DNA from: Coccinella septempunctata
Taxonomy: Eukaryota; Arthropoda; Insecta; Coleoptera; Coccinellidae
Assembly (NCBI RefSeq): GCF_907165205.1
Contig: NC_058197.1
Span: 19,367,766 to 19,431,765 of the forward strand
Length of the DNA stretch: 64,000 nucleotides
Reading direction: 5' to 3'
The notes beneath the pieces are model-generated. The model searched no databases and was not told the origin of the DNA. It saw nothing but the letters and a program-made list of their open reading frames with translations. Position 1 is the stretch's first letter. The number at the start of each line of letters is the position of its first letter. Positions 9,695 through 21,127 of the stretch are shown here, piece by piece. The position numbers and the translations under genes are program-made.

Positions 9695-12315
9695 ATGTTC
9701 GACCCCAATACAATCACGACCCAGCAGTCGCAGATCCAATACCAACAACAGCAACCACAGCAGACTGATAAAGACAAGAATCAGGATGGCACTCAGAAGG
9801 AGACCTTCCCTTCCTTCTGCTATGCAAACGTAAACATGATCCACAAGATCACCCCCAACACAACCCAGCCTCAGCACTCCACAGTCAACATGTCGCAGCT
9901 ATCAGACGACAAGTGCTACATTACCCAACCTTTCAGTTACAACTACGCTTTGGTCAATCAGATGTCTCTGACCCAAAATACGATAACATTCAAGTGCGAG
10001 ATATGCGGTCTTATGTTCGCACATCTGTCCCTGCTCAATCATCACAAGAGAACCACTCATCAGCAAGGAGACCAAGGTGAGTTATCAACTGATGTAGAAA
10101 GAGTAGAAGTCTCTTATGTTCCTCTATTTAATAGTGATTGTTATGCTGAATAAGCTTTCTGGAAGCTTATAGTCTGAATATTATCAAAGATTACTTTCGA
10201 TATAACCTTGTTTTTGATTAGTCTATGCTCTGCTTATAACAAAGAGTAAAAAAAGTTGTTACTCTGTGATTATAGCATAGAGATACATTATGTAGTTAAT
10301 TTCTATGCAAAATAATAATTCTATGCTTGTTCATAGAAGAGTTGATTGTGCATAGAAAATCAATAAATTATTTAAAAGTGTCGATTTGGCGTACGATCTT
10401 CACGAGTGTTAGAGAGAAAAAGTAGCTGCGCCGACCCCCTCTTCGACCCTCGTTTAATATTTTTCCAACCAGAATTTTTCGCAGGCCAAATCCAGCAACC
10501 CCAACAGATAACGCTTCAGGTGCAGCCGCAACAGCAGCAAACCACCCAGATCCAGATAGTGTCGGCCGACCGTATCCGATTCTCCTGCGAAGAATGCGGC
10601 CTCACCTTCGCCACCCAGCAGGAGCTGAAGACGCACAAGATACAGAGCCACTCAGCCGGACAACAGGTGGTCACCACCCAGGTGGTTACCACGCAGGCCC
10701 AGCCGAACACGCTCAAGATCAAAAACTGCGAGAGCTGCGGCGCCCCCTTGCCTCAGGACAACAACAAGAAGAGGGCCGTGATGAAGGTCAAGTGCGAGAG
10801 CTGTTTATCCGCCGAGGCCATACAACCGCAGATTTTTGTCGTGGCCACAGCACCAGACACTTCGACCGTCAAGTTTGAAGAGTCCACCGGTACTCAGACC
10901 ACCAGCACGAATCTAGGTTTGTCGATACTTTATTCATTAATTTTATCAGTGGAAACAGTTTGTCCCAGTAGAATTAGAATTTAGATTTTTAGATGACATA
11001 TTGGTCTGTCTTTGATTTGACTATTCATTGTAGAATTTCAAATCACAGGAACCCAAAATACGATACCCATAGGAGTCAAGAACAATCATCCGGTGAAGAG
11101 GAGAGGTTTTGCTAGTGCTATGAAGTGCACCAAATGCAACGGTAGTGGGATTATATTCATAGGAGGGGCCAAAAACCAGCAGAACAACGTCGACAAACCT
11201 TTTCACTGCAACATCTGCAATGGTGAGTAGTTTTTATCTTTTCTCTGTGCTGTACCTTGTCGATTCTTTTGTAGTGTCCACTGATATGAGTGCCTCAGTT
11301 CAGAGTCGCTCTAGTCTCTACACATTTTTCTCTCCGCTCTCCAATTATTTCAGAAAATGTTGTCTACAGGTTCGTTCAGCAGATACTCATCACTTTGGTC
11401 GCACAAGAGGCTGCACACAGGTGAGAAGAATTTCAAGTGTAACATCTGTGGATTAGCTTTCGCTAAGGCTGCATACCTCAAGAATCATTCCAGGATACAC
11501 ACAGGAGAGAAACCTTATAGGTAAATCAACTCGATACTAATTCAGAATGGGAACAACTCCTTTATTGACACATCCCAACAGTAAAAGTCTAGTTGCAACC
11601 TTAAATAACAGCTTACGACCACGATTTCATCTCAAAATTTCCCTTTCTCATATTTTTCCTCGTTTTCCAACCAGGTGCAACGTCTGCGGCATGCAGTTCT
11701 CCCAGTCCCCCCACCTGAAGAACCACGAGCGCATCCATTCTGGCGAGCGGCCCTATGTGTGCGAGGTTTGCGAGAAAAAATTCGCCCGTCACTCAACCCT
11801 CTGGAACCACAGGAGGATACACACCGGCGAGAAGCCCTACAGGTGCGACATCTGTGGCTCCTGCTTCAACCAAGCCACCCACCTAAAGAACCACGCCAAG
11901 GTCCACTCGGGCGAGAAACCTTTCAAATGCGACATTTGCGCTGTAGGATTCTCCGACAGGTGAGTTCGCGGTTGACAGTTGACATATGACAGCTGACAGT
12001 TGACATATGACAGCTGACAGATGTCACTATGACAGATCATTGAGATTGACCTCTTCCTTCGACAGGTTCGCCCTGAAACGGCACAGGAACATCCACGAGA
12101 AGTACGGTCGCACCAAACCCCAAGTGACCACCTCCTCGACGGACGAGGCGCAAACGCTCAACGCCACCACCGACTCCAACACCTCGATGTCGACCACCGT
12201 GCAGGAAGCCCAGGAGCTCGAGACCCAGTACGAGGCCAAGTACGAACAGGAGGAACAGGTCGAGTTGACGGAAGAAATGACTGACATTTCCGAGCTTCAG
12301 GTGCAGCTTGCTTAG
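9695..12315 (+). CDS. Q-rich C2H2 zinc-finger protein (8 fingers)
   Basis: Exons 9695-10076, 10485-10916, 11034-11222, 11370-11520, 11675-11959 and 12066-12315 give 562 residues in one continuous phase. The N-terminal half is Gln/Thr-rich. It holds two isolated fingers (FKCEICGLMFAHLSLLNHH, and FSCEECGLTFATQQELKTH) and a CESC...CESC pair that could be a small zinc ribbon. The C-terminal half is a tandem array of six C2H2 fingers joined by TGEKPY/SGEKPF-type linkers, starting FHCNICNGSFSRYSSLWSH and ending FALKRHRNIH, which suggests sequence-specific DNA binding. The tail is acidic and Thr/Glu-rich, a possible activation region. The family is a nuclear C2H2 transcription factor, but I do not recognise a specific orthologue. 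Introns 1 and 5 contain hairpin or tandem repeats. The poly(A) signal AATAAA is at 12616-12621. Confidence 0.9.
10214..10282. repeat. imperfect intronic hairpin with CTATGC ends
   Basis: Within the first coding intron of the zinc-finger gene, the arm starting CTATGCTCTGCTTATAAC pairs imperfectly with the arm ending TTATAGCATAG across an A-rich loop. Further CTATG/CATAG words follow to about 10360. It looks like a decayed foldback element of the kind seen elsewhere in the window. Confidence 0.45.
11972..12035. repeat. 21-bp tandem repeat of TGACA words
   Basis: A unit beginning AGTTGACATATGACAGCTGAC is present twice at 21-bp spacing (11977 and 11998), with further TGACAG words on both sides. 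It fills much of the 106-bp intron before the last exon of the zinc-finger gene. Confidence 0.8.
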
Positions 12316-13365
12316 GGACTGACCCGAGAAGGGGGGAAGGACCAGTGAAGACTTCTGTCGAGCCAAATTCGGTGCCATGTCTTTGTGTCGGCGTGAAAGT
12401 TAGATTACGATATATCGGATAAATTCAGACGGTCAAACTGTCGTGAATTGTATAGGTTAAGTGAATCAAAAAGAGCGCTGTGTTACTAGGGATACAGTTT
12501 GTGTTATATATGAACGATAATTTTAATTTTGAATCGAAGGCTTCCCTAATCAGATCGAAGAACTGAACCTGAAATGGTAATTTGTGATAAGTAGTCATTA
12601 GTGCCATCCATTTGTAATAAACGAGGTACATGATTTTTTTCATTTAATTTTGCTGCATTATTGGTATTGTTGAAAATCCATGTAAACTCTAAATGTCTGA
12701 GTATTTAAAAAAATGTATCAGCTTGAGGGTGCTAGAAACACGATATCTTCTAACATGAGGAATTGTTACTTTGAATTTTTTTTTAGATTGATCAATTTTA
12801 TGATTTAACTGTGAAAGCAATATTGTTATCGAAACGATCTTTGTGAACTGAGATTATGTTGAAATTTATTCATGAAATGAAAAATTTAATTTTGATTTAT
12901 CAAATGTACATTGTTTTTCATGAAATGTAGGTCTATGTGTCTCTTATCAGTATTGTACATATATTTCGATCATATAATGATTAAGAATATACTGTCTTTA
13001 GTACTGGTTTTTTTTTAATTGGATATTTGGGAGGGCTACTTAGCAATGGTACTAGACTTTTTGAACGCCCCTCGTATCGCTCCAAATTATAATTTTGTTT
13101 TCAATTGAACTGAATTAGCTTTTCAGATCAACATCTACCTAATAAATAAAACAGAAAATTAATTTAAATGAAATTTTAAACTTTAATTACGTTTTCTTAT
13201 AATACTTCATAGATACTCTTGAGAGTAGTTCAAATGTCCCATTACATAACCTAAAACTTGACTGTCAAAACATTACAAAATTTTTCAAAAATCCGAAATT
13301 AGCCTTGTTTATTCTGTTATCTGGGGCTATTTGCCCATGAAAATTTAAAGGAACTCACTTGAGCA
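12316..13365. other. intergenic: zinc-finger gene 3' UTR and PheRS-m promoter
   Basis: The zinc-finger 3' UTR ends near the AATAAA at 12616-12621. The remaining 740 bp are A/T-rich with no coding frame. PheRS-m transcription probably starts within the last 150 bp. Confidence 0.5.
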
Positions 13366-14667
13366 ATGCTTCTCAGGAATATTTCCCACCGAACCATCAC
13401 AAAAACTAAAAGTTTTCGACAATTTTCAGAAGCACATCGAGCAGTCCAACAGACCCTAACGATACAAAACCAAAACTATGCGAGAGACGATTATACAAAT
13501 GTCACGGATAAAATTTTATCGCATCTTGGTAGAAACCTACACGTACAAAAGGGGCATCCGTTAGGCATGGTCTCTCAGAGAGTTGTAGACTATTTTTACA
13601 CCGCTTTTCGGAATACCAGAGGAAACCCACAGTTTTCAATGTGGGACAACTTGTCGCCTGTAGTATCCGTTGAACAGAATTTCGACAGCCTTCTAATTCC
13701 TCCTGATCACATTTCTAGATCCAAAAGCGACTGTTACTACCTGAACCGTCAATATTTGTTGAGAGCTCACATGACTGCCCATCAATCAGAACTGATGAAA
13801 TCAGGCTTGGATAACTTTCTTATGCTTGGAGATGTGTACAGGAGAGACGAAATAGACAGCACACACTACCCCGTCTTCCATCAAATAGACGGAGTACGTT
13901 TACGCACCAGGTCTGAACTTTTTCCTAATGACGATTCTTTGGAAATCTTCGAGTTGGGAGATTACACAGAGAGTATTGGTACTCAGGATAAACAAACCTG
14001 TCATACGATTGAAGCAGTCAAATTGTTGGAGTTTGAATTGAAAACTGTGCTTGTAGAACTTGCAAGAAGTTTATTTGGTGAGGACTTCAATTATAGGTGG
14101 GTTGATACATACTTTCCTTTCACTCAACCCTCTTGGGAGCTTGAAATAAACTACGAGGGTAAATGGATGGAAATTTTGGGATGTGGCATTATGCGTCAAC
14201 CAATATTAACAAATGCTGGTATCAATAACAAAGTCGGGTGGGCATTTGGATTAGGGCTTGAAAGATTAGCTATGTGCTTATATAAAATACCAGATATCCG
14301 TCTGTTTTGGTCCACGGACAGTGGATTTTTAAATCAGTTCAAATTTGCTAAGGTGGATGCAAAAGTAATATACAAACCAGTCAGTCAGTACCCTCAATGC
14401 TCAAATGATATCAGTTTTTGGCTCCCACAAGACAAAGAATACGCTGAGAACGACTTCTACGACCTAGTGAGAACAGTTGGAGGTGATATTGTTGAACAAG
14501 TCATATTGAAAGATGATTTCAAACATCCTAAAACTGGAAAGAGAAGCCACTGCTACAGAATCGTCTACAGGCATATGGAACGCACGTTGAAGCAAGAAGA
14601 AGTTAATATTATCCATAAAAAAATTGAAGAAGAAGCTTCCAAAAGCCTTTTCGTGACTATTAGATAA
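13366..14667 (+). CDS. PheRS-m: phenylalanyl-tRNA synthetase, mitochondrial (FARS2 type)
   Basis: A single uninterrupted frame of 433 residues. This monomeric class II synthetase charges mitochondrial tRNA-Phe in the matrix. An N-terminal basic presequence (MLLRNISHRTITKTKSFRQF) precedes the catalytic core. Motif 2 is seen in YRRDEIDSTHYPVFHQIDG and motif 3 in GWAFGLGLERLAMCLYKIPD. The C-terminal roughly 95 residues (SQYPQCSNDISFWLP through YRIVYRHMERTLKQEEVN) are the anticodon-binding FDX-ACB domain typical of mitochondrial PheRS. The length matches human FARS2 (451 residues). No introns are present, unlike most neighbours, but the promoter side shows no poly-A tract or duplication that would mark a retrocopy. 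I see only an ATTAAA variant near 14772 as a poly(A) signal. Confidence 0.97.
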   Translation: MLLRNISHRTITKTKSFRQFSEAHRAVQQTLTIQNQNYARDDYTNVTDKILSHLGRNLHVQKGHPLGMVSQRVVDYFYTAFRNTRGNPQFSMWDNLSPVVSVEQNFDSLLIPPDHISRSKSDCYYLNRQYLLRAHMTAHQSELMKSGLDNFLMLGDVYRRDEIDSTHYPVFHQIDGVRLRTRSELFPNDDSLEIFELGDYTESIGTQDKQTCHTIEAVKLLEFELKTVLVELARSLFGEDFNYRWVDTYFPFTQPSWELEINYEGKWMEILGCGIMRQPILTNAGINNKVGWAFGLGLERLAMCLYKIPDIRLFWSTDSGFLNQFKFAKVDAKVIYKPVSQYPQCSNDISFWLPQDKEYAENDFYDLVRTVGGDIVEQVILKDDFKHPKTGKRSHCYRIVYRHMERTLKQEEVNIIHKKIEEEASKSLFVTIR

Positions 14668-15228
14668 TAACTATACGATTTCCTTGATTTTTCTGTTAAA
14701 CTATGTACAGCAAATTGTAGTATAAGTTTTGGTATAAAACCTATTTATAGAATCTGTAAATATTAAGATAATTAAAGGTAATATTACGGAACTTGTAATA
14801 TTTTTTGAATTTTGAACATTTAATTCTTTTGACGTCCATTGATATTAAAAGGTATGCCAACTTAAAACTGAAATTTCACTGATTGGCATTCGCAATTTAT
14901 TCTATTTATCAGCCGTATTTCTAGCCATTCGTCCAGTTTTCAGTAAAACATTCTATTTGACTATTGGATTTTCAACAGAATATTCAAAAGAATTCGTTTT
15001 AAATCGAAAGAAACATCGATTGGTTGGTGAAATTTGTAGGGACATGCGTTAATGTTGGCAGAAACGGCTGTCAAAGTCAGCCGAAATGAGAGGGTATTCG
15101 TTCTCCGCAACTGAACAATAAAAGAACGGTGAACGATCGTCTGGCTCCCCTAAATCCCATTAAATCCGAGCCATCATATATTTTTTCAACAAATTAAGTG
15201 CAAAACAGCAATTATTTTCTCAAAGGCC
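14668..15228. other. intergenic: PheRS-m 3' UTR and flw promoter/5' UTR
   Basis: About 560 bp. The proximal part is 3' UTR. The segment from about 15040 to 15228 is richer in GC and is the probable promoter and 5' UTR of the phosphatase gene. No TATA box is clear. Confidence 0.45.
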
Positions 15229-16906
15229 ATGGCTGAAGCAGATAAATTGAATATAGATAGTATTATAGCCCGTCTTTTAGAAGGTAAAATTCATGAAGGT
15301 CAAATTCTGTTGACAAAAATAATGGCGTCGTATACGCCTTTATTTGTCAAGATATATTTCTTAAATTATCGAACTTTTCAGTACGTGGAGCGAGACCTGG
15401 CAAAAATGTACAACTCACGGAAACAGAGATCAAGGGCTTATGTCTGAAATCCAGGGAAATATTCTTGTCCCAACCGATACTACTGGAATTGGAAGCTCCC
15501 CTTAAAATTTGCGGTAAGTTTGCATTTCATTCATTACAGTTGTTGTCTTGGAAGTCCAGTCATGTTTGTTAATCGATTAATCCTCGATTGGATCGATATT
15601 CGTCTTGTTTGTTTCCGTTGTAGTCTTAAAAACATTGGGTTAATGATCTGTTATCTTTTAGGAGATATCCACGGTCAATATTATGACTTGCTCCGTTTGT
15701 TCGAGTACGGAGGCTTCCCACCAGAATCCAATTATTTATTTTTGGGTGATTATGTTGATCGTGGAAAGCAGTCTTTGGAAACTATCTGCTTGTTACTGGC
15801 ATATAAAATCAAATACCCCGAAAACTTCTTCTTGTTACGTGGCAACCATGAGTGTGCCTCTATCAACAGAATCTATGGTTTTTATGATGAATGCAAGAGG
15901 AGGTCAGTAAACTTTATTGCTTGAATATTGGCCGTTTAATACGAGTCTTATTTTATAGGTACAACATCAAACTTTGGAAAACGTTCACAGATTGTTTCAA
16001 CTGTCTTCCAGTAGCTGCAATAGTAGATGAGAAAATCTTCTGTTGCCATGGAGGTAAGTGTTAAAAACTTGAATGTTGTGCGAATTTTATTTGAAATTTT
16101 GGTTTTTAGGTCTAAGTCCAGACTTACAGTCCATGGAACAGATAAGAAGAATCATGAGGCCCACAGATGTTCCTGATCAAGGGCTGCTTTGTGATTTATT
16201 GTGGTCAGATCCAGACAAAGACCAAAACGGTTGGGGTGAAAACGACAGAGGGGTCAGTTTTACCTTTGGAGCAGAGGTAGGTGTCATTAACAATTTATTT
16301 TATTTGTTGATTCAGGTTGCGAGTTGAGTTGTAGAGAGAAAGTGAATTTTCTGATGTAATTATTCAATCAACAACTTTCTAAGTGAATGACATCTTCGAA
16401 GATGCAAGTTGTTTATATAATAGCTTCCAGTTATGGTTTTGCATAAATTTGCAAAGTGATATTGAATGATGCAAATGAGGAGTGTGTTGTCTGGTGTTTT
16501 GAATATGAATTGGAGATAAGGACATGAAAAATGGACTTTTTTTTTCAGGTTGTGAGCAAATTTTTACACAAACACGACTTTGATCTAATTTGTCGGGCAC
16601 ATCAAGTTGTTGAAGACGGTTACGAGTTCTTCGCCAAGAGACAGCTGGTAACGCTATTTAGCGCTCCAAATTATTGTGGTGAGTGATTGTTCGATCTTGT
16701 CATTTGAATTTGTTTGCTATTCCGGGTTTTCCCAATTTTTAGGAGAATTTGACAATGCGGGGGCGATGATGTCAGTGGACGATACGCTGATGTGCAGTTT
16801 TCAGATCTTGAAGCCAGCCGACAAGAGAAAATTCCAGTACAACACCAACTCGGGCCGACCGACAACGCCACCTCGCGGCGCGACCAACAAAAACAAAAAG
16901 AAGTGA
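15229..16906 (+). CDS. flw: serine/threonine protein phosphatase PP1-beta catalytic subunit (flapwing type)
   Basis: Seven exons: 15229-15283, 15382-15513, 15662-15902, 15959-16053, 16110-16276, 16549-16678 and 16743-16906, giving 327 residues, the same length as vertebrate PPP1CB. PP1c dephosphorylates Ser/Thr substrates, including myosin light chain, under the control of regulatory subunits. Metal and phosphate ligands are intact: GDIHGQ (D64, H66), GDYVDRG, RGNHE, the CCHGG histidine, and SAPNYCGEF. The beta isoform, rather than the alpha/87B type, is indicated by the DLQSMEQ and VVSKFL segments and by the C-terminus NSGRPTTPPR, which keeps the Cdk-type TPPR site. The basic end (NKNKKK) differs from the vertebrate tail. 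The 5' end of the frame opens MAEADKLNIDSIIARLLE and joins exon 2 across a split Val codon. The likely poly(A) signal is AATAAA at 17734-17739. Confidence 0.98.
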
Positions 16907-18225
16907 ATTCTGTCCATTTATGAACTAGGTATAAGTAATGTAAAAAGTTTTATTCGAAGTTTTAAATACTAATATTGCATAAATTCCCCCAACGCATGTT
17001 TGTCTCACTTCTGAAACCTTGTTCAGATCTGAAAACATTACTGATAGTTCCCGAACCTTTTTTCAAACCGTTCTTCAAAAGAAAAAAAAAGTGTCAGGAG
17101 TTACGATCAATATCGGGTCAATCTCTCACAAAAAAGAAACGATGTTTACTTTAAGTTTGTAATATTAGTATTTAAGGTCTAAAATCAACACAGACTAATA
17201 AGGAAAAAATTCGAATGCGCTATTATATTGTTCATTGCAGTTTTCCGTTATTCTAGACAACAAGAATATAATAGTACAGATTTGGTGCCATTTTATTGAT
17301 TTTCATGTAACTCCGTTTCCTTTTTTTTGTTCGAGAATGAATAAGTTTCGTTTGGGATAGAAATTAGAGTAAACTTAGTTTAGAATCGTCGTTAATCAGT
17401 ACCATCGTGTTCACAATGAATAAAATGGCAGAATCCCATCATCACGTGTTAAGAAGTAGCGGTTGTTTACGTTTTCACCTAATCGTGATTTTTTTTTCGT
17501 TGTTCCAAAAATTGTTATTCTCAGATTTATATTCCTATTTCTTTTTTTTGGTTGACGAAATTGGGGAGGGGCGTTGTTGGGGGGGAAAGACGAGTTTCGG
17601 AGGGATCTACAGTTTTTTTTTGTTCCGATCTGTTGTCACTTGATAAAAATGAATATTAGTGTTTTTTTTCCACATTTTACAAACATTCTTGTATATATGC
17701 GTTCATAATATGATTATTTCGCATAAGCCAACAAATAAATTTTATCATTTCACCCATTTAATCCAGAGTTTTATTTCTCGATATCCTAGAATAACTTCCT
17801 CGCATTTATCAATAAAAATATATTATTTGAAGTTTAAACAATACCTCAACATTGAAATTGTATATTCTCTTACATACATACATTGATATAAATTCTTACA
17901 CAGCATATACAACAATATATCTCGCTTTTCCACATAAAAGGTTTGTACTGCAGAGAAGTTAAGTAATCGTCAAGCTCCATCTGAATGAATCACTTATCCA
18001 AGATCACATTTGAGTACATTTAATCACAAATACACGTGCAATCGCATTAAAAGGTGCTTTGGAAATAACAAATATAATTCTTTTAAAATCTTAAATTACA
18101 TAAGAGATTTTCAGAGAAAAGTAATCGGAAAATACTTTAAACCAAAAGAAAATTTAAATATAATATTGATGATCTTTTTATTTAATTCCCCAATAGAAGA
18201 ACACTCAAAATATCCACTTGCATCC
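16907..18225. other. convergent intergenic: flw 3' UTR and SNAP29 3' UTR
   Basis: About 1.3 kb, T-rich. AATAAA at 17734-17739 would give flw a 3' UTR of about 830 bp. On the minus strand, AATAAA at 18182-18177 lies 44 bp beyond the SNAP29 stop. Nothing else is recognised. Confidence 0.55.
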
Positions 18226-19005
18226 TTATTTCCTCAGTATTCTCATCATATCTTTGTTTTGCTTAGCTATAGTCATATCGGCAGTTTCCGTTTTATCAAC
18301 TATTGTACTAATAAGATCATTTTGAGAGTCCAGTTCGAAGGATAAATCTGTAGCTAAACCTTTGAGCCTGGATATATTCATACACATTTCCTGTAGATTA
18401 GCGTCCAGTTTGGCCTCGAAATCTTTACCGCTGGATTGTTGACGACCGTTTTCGTATTGGGTCTGTTTAAGACGTGTACTAGGGTGGTTTTCATACCGAT
18501 CATACTTCTGCACTTCTTCCTTCAGAGAATTATTTGAGGAGGAAGGCTATAAAACAGAAGGAATTGAAACAATGAATGCACAAAGGGTCTTCATTACCTT
18601 CATATTGCTGGAAGTACTCGAAATTGATGGACTACTGTCGTTTCTACCGGAGACGTAGTTCTTCAAACTACTAAATACAGATCTAATACCGTTAATATGC
18701 TTCTGAGAAAACCTCAAAGTTGCGTTGATCTCGTCGAGTTGTTTATCAGTCTTTTCCAACTTTTCCCTTTGTCTCATGAGTTCTTCGGCAGTGGCTATAC
18801 CTATCTGTTCAGAGTCTCTCAGGACACTTATGCTTCTCTCTGTGCTGTTTATCGTTCTTTCCTCGATTTGTTTCCTACGTTCTTGATAGGCCTGTACCTG
18901 GTTATCGAAGGCGGAGTTTTTTCTCGTGTTTTTCAAAAACGTTTCATCGTCTACGTCTTCAATTTCGAACGGGTTTGTGGATTTTTTATAGCTGTAACCC
19001 GACAT
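18226..19005 (-). CDS. Snap29: SNAP29-type Qbc-SNARE
   Basis: Exons 19005-18598 and 18546-18226 give 242 residues. SNAP29 supplies the Qb and Qc helices to SNARE complexes, notably with syntaxin 17 and VAMP7/8 in autophagosome-lysosome fusion. An N-terminal NPF motif (residues 11-13), bound by EH-domain proteins in this family, precedes the Qb SNARE helix (about residues 45-105: ISVLRDSEQIGIATAEELMR and following heptads). The Qc helix lies at the C-terminus (LQEMCMNISRLKGLATDLSF, then the TIVDKTETADMTI segment). There is no transmembrane segment and no palmitoylated Cys cluster in the linker, as expected for SNAP29 rather than SNAP25. It is somewhat shorter than the human protein (258). The 51-bp intron lies in the linker. 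The gene is divergent from PTIP. Confidence 0.95.
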
Positions 19006-19611
19006 TTCTTATCTTTTCAATGGCTATCTATTGTTCTTAGAATAAGGGAATACGAGTAATACAATACGAGGAAGAAAACAAAAATATGGGTATTTTTCCA
19101 AGGAATGACGTTTGTTGTTATGACATTTTGACAATTGACAGCAAACAGCTGTCATCGTTCACCAAAGTTGAGTTCCATAAGTGATAAGAACAACGTTTTA
19201 ATATGAAATTCATATTAATTTGATGATAAGATGTGGTGAAATTAATAAATATTTCGTTTCTCCAAGCTGAATTCCCGTTGAAGCCTAGCTTTTTTGAATG
19301 GTGAAAGAATTTAGAAGAAAAGGGAACATACCCCATGTGGCTTTGTTCTTTGTTCAAGAAAGCAGATAAAGCTCTTCTCCTCCACAGAACACACCGATCT
19401 TGACTTACTTTATGTTCTCCTCTTCTGTGAATTGTGAAATGGAAAAATAATTTATTTATTATTATTTTTTCTTATATCTTGTTTATTTTTTAGTTATTCA
19501 GCAGCTTGTAAAAATGTTCTTCTACTGAATGTTCATTTGTGTAGTAATAAAAATACAGGCGTCATTTGAATAGCCTCAAAAGTTTAGCGGAATTGGTAAT
19601 GCACCTTCAAA
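19006..19611. promoter_or_regulatory. shared divergent promoter region SNAP29/PTIP
   Basis: 606 bp between the two start codons. It contains a TGACA-rich stretch at 19105-19155 (TGACGTTTG, TGACATTTTGACAATTGACA, CAGCTGTCA) near the SNAP29 side. No TATA box is evident. A bidirectional promoter is inferred from position only. Confidence 0.4.
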
Positions 19612-21094
19612 ATGAGCGATTTAACTGAAAAATTCAAAAATTTAGAAGTGAGCAACGAGTTATTCAAAGACGTTAAGTTTTATGTTAGTGGCGAGGTTGA
19701 AGAAGAAGTAAGTATATAAGAAAATAAGGACAGCTCTCATCTAGAGTCTAGAGCATGATGCTGGTATCTACATTCAGATATATCTTTCAGGTTATCTCAC
19801 TTTTAACTAAGGGGGGTGCTGATCAATCGAAGTACTTCTCAGATTTCGTCACCCATTTGATTTGCGGCGAAAACCCTGAAGAAACAGACATTATAGATGC
19901 TACAGACGTCTATGAAGTCCCAGCCGTAACACCAAAATGGATAGTAATAAGTTCACAGTTGAACAGATTAGTGAGCACCAAACCTTATCTGTTCAATCGA
20001 CCACAAATATTCGCATCTAAAATTTTCTGCTTCTCTAAGGTCAAAGATGACTTGGAATCACTGTGGGCTCTGATAACCTACCAAGGTGGTAGAATCCAAC
20101 TCAACTTGGATCAAAATTGTAATTATCTAGTAACAGTGGATACCAATTCTACCAAATATGAAAAGGCTCTAAGTTTAGGACCTGAGAACATATGTATTGT
20201 AACACCCGACTGGATTCTAGAGTGTATTAAGAATAAGGCGTTGATTCAGCCTGATTTGTTCCATCCTCGTCTGATAGATTGGCCTAAGCCTCCACCCCCA
20301 GTACATCATGAAAGTACAACCGCAATAACTGGGTTTGAAGAATCTGAAACTACTGAGAAAGACGGTAGTAACGACGAAGTTGCTAATTCAACACAGGCTC
20401 TATTAGAAAAACTAAAGCAGAGGATGCCTTGGAACCAGCCGGAACAACCGCAAACCACACAGCAGCAGCAACAACAACAACCGCCTAAAATGGAGCAGGT
20501 CTCGCAAATCCAAACTACTAAAATGAAAGAAATTGTACCCCCGAATGTAGTCGCGCCCAGTTTTCATCAGAAACAAGGGGAACAAGCCCAGACTCAGCAG
20601 ATGTTGAGCCATCAGCAAATCTTACAAAAACTTCAGATGTCCCAATCTCAAAGTGCCAAAACGTCCATGTCCAATATCCCTCAACAAATGACTCCCGAGC
20701 AGCAACAGATGGTTCAGAATGCTCTTCAGCAAGCGCAGCAGAACATTCATTCTCAAAGATTGAGCCAGCAAAATTTGATGAGCACACAGCAACAACAGAA
20801 CACGATACAATCATCACAGATCGGTTTTTCTCAGCAAAACGTCCAGCAGTCTCAACAGGGCTCACAGCAACAAGCGCCCCTTCAATCGCCGTCACCTCTA
20901 CAACAGAGTCCGGTGGCCCAGCAAGGTCCTAGAGCTGTTCTTCATCATCTACCTCAGGGGCAACAATTGCAGTTTCAACAGAGCAACACTATTAACCGAA
21001 ATATAAACAGGCCATCGTTACAACAGCTCAGGGGACAGTTGGGTACAACTCAACTCCAACAACAGCTACTGCAACAGCAACAGCAAAGACTGAA

Positions 21095-21127
<33 letters not shown>

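Noticed and set aside
13366..14667. PheRS-m as a bacterial or endosymbiont transfer
   Set aside because: It has a mitochondrial presequence, the fused FDX-ACB domain of animal mitochondrial PheRS and host-like base composition.
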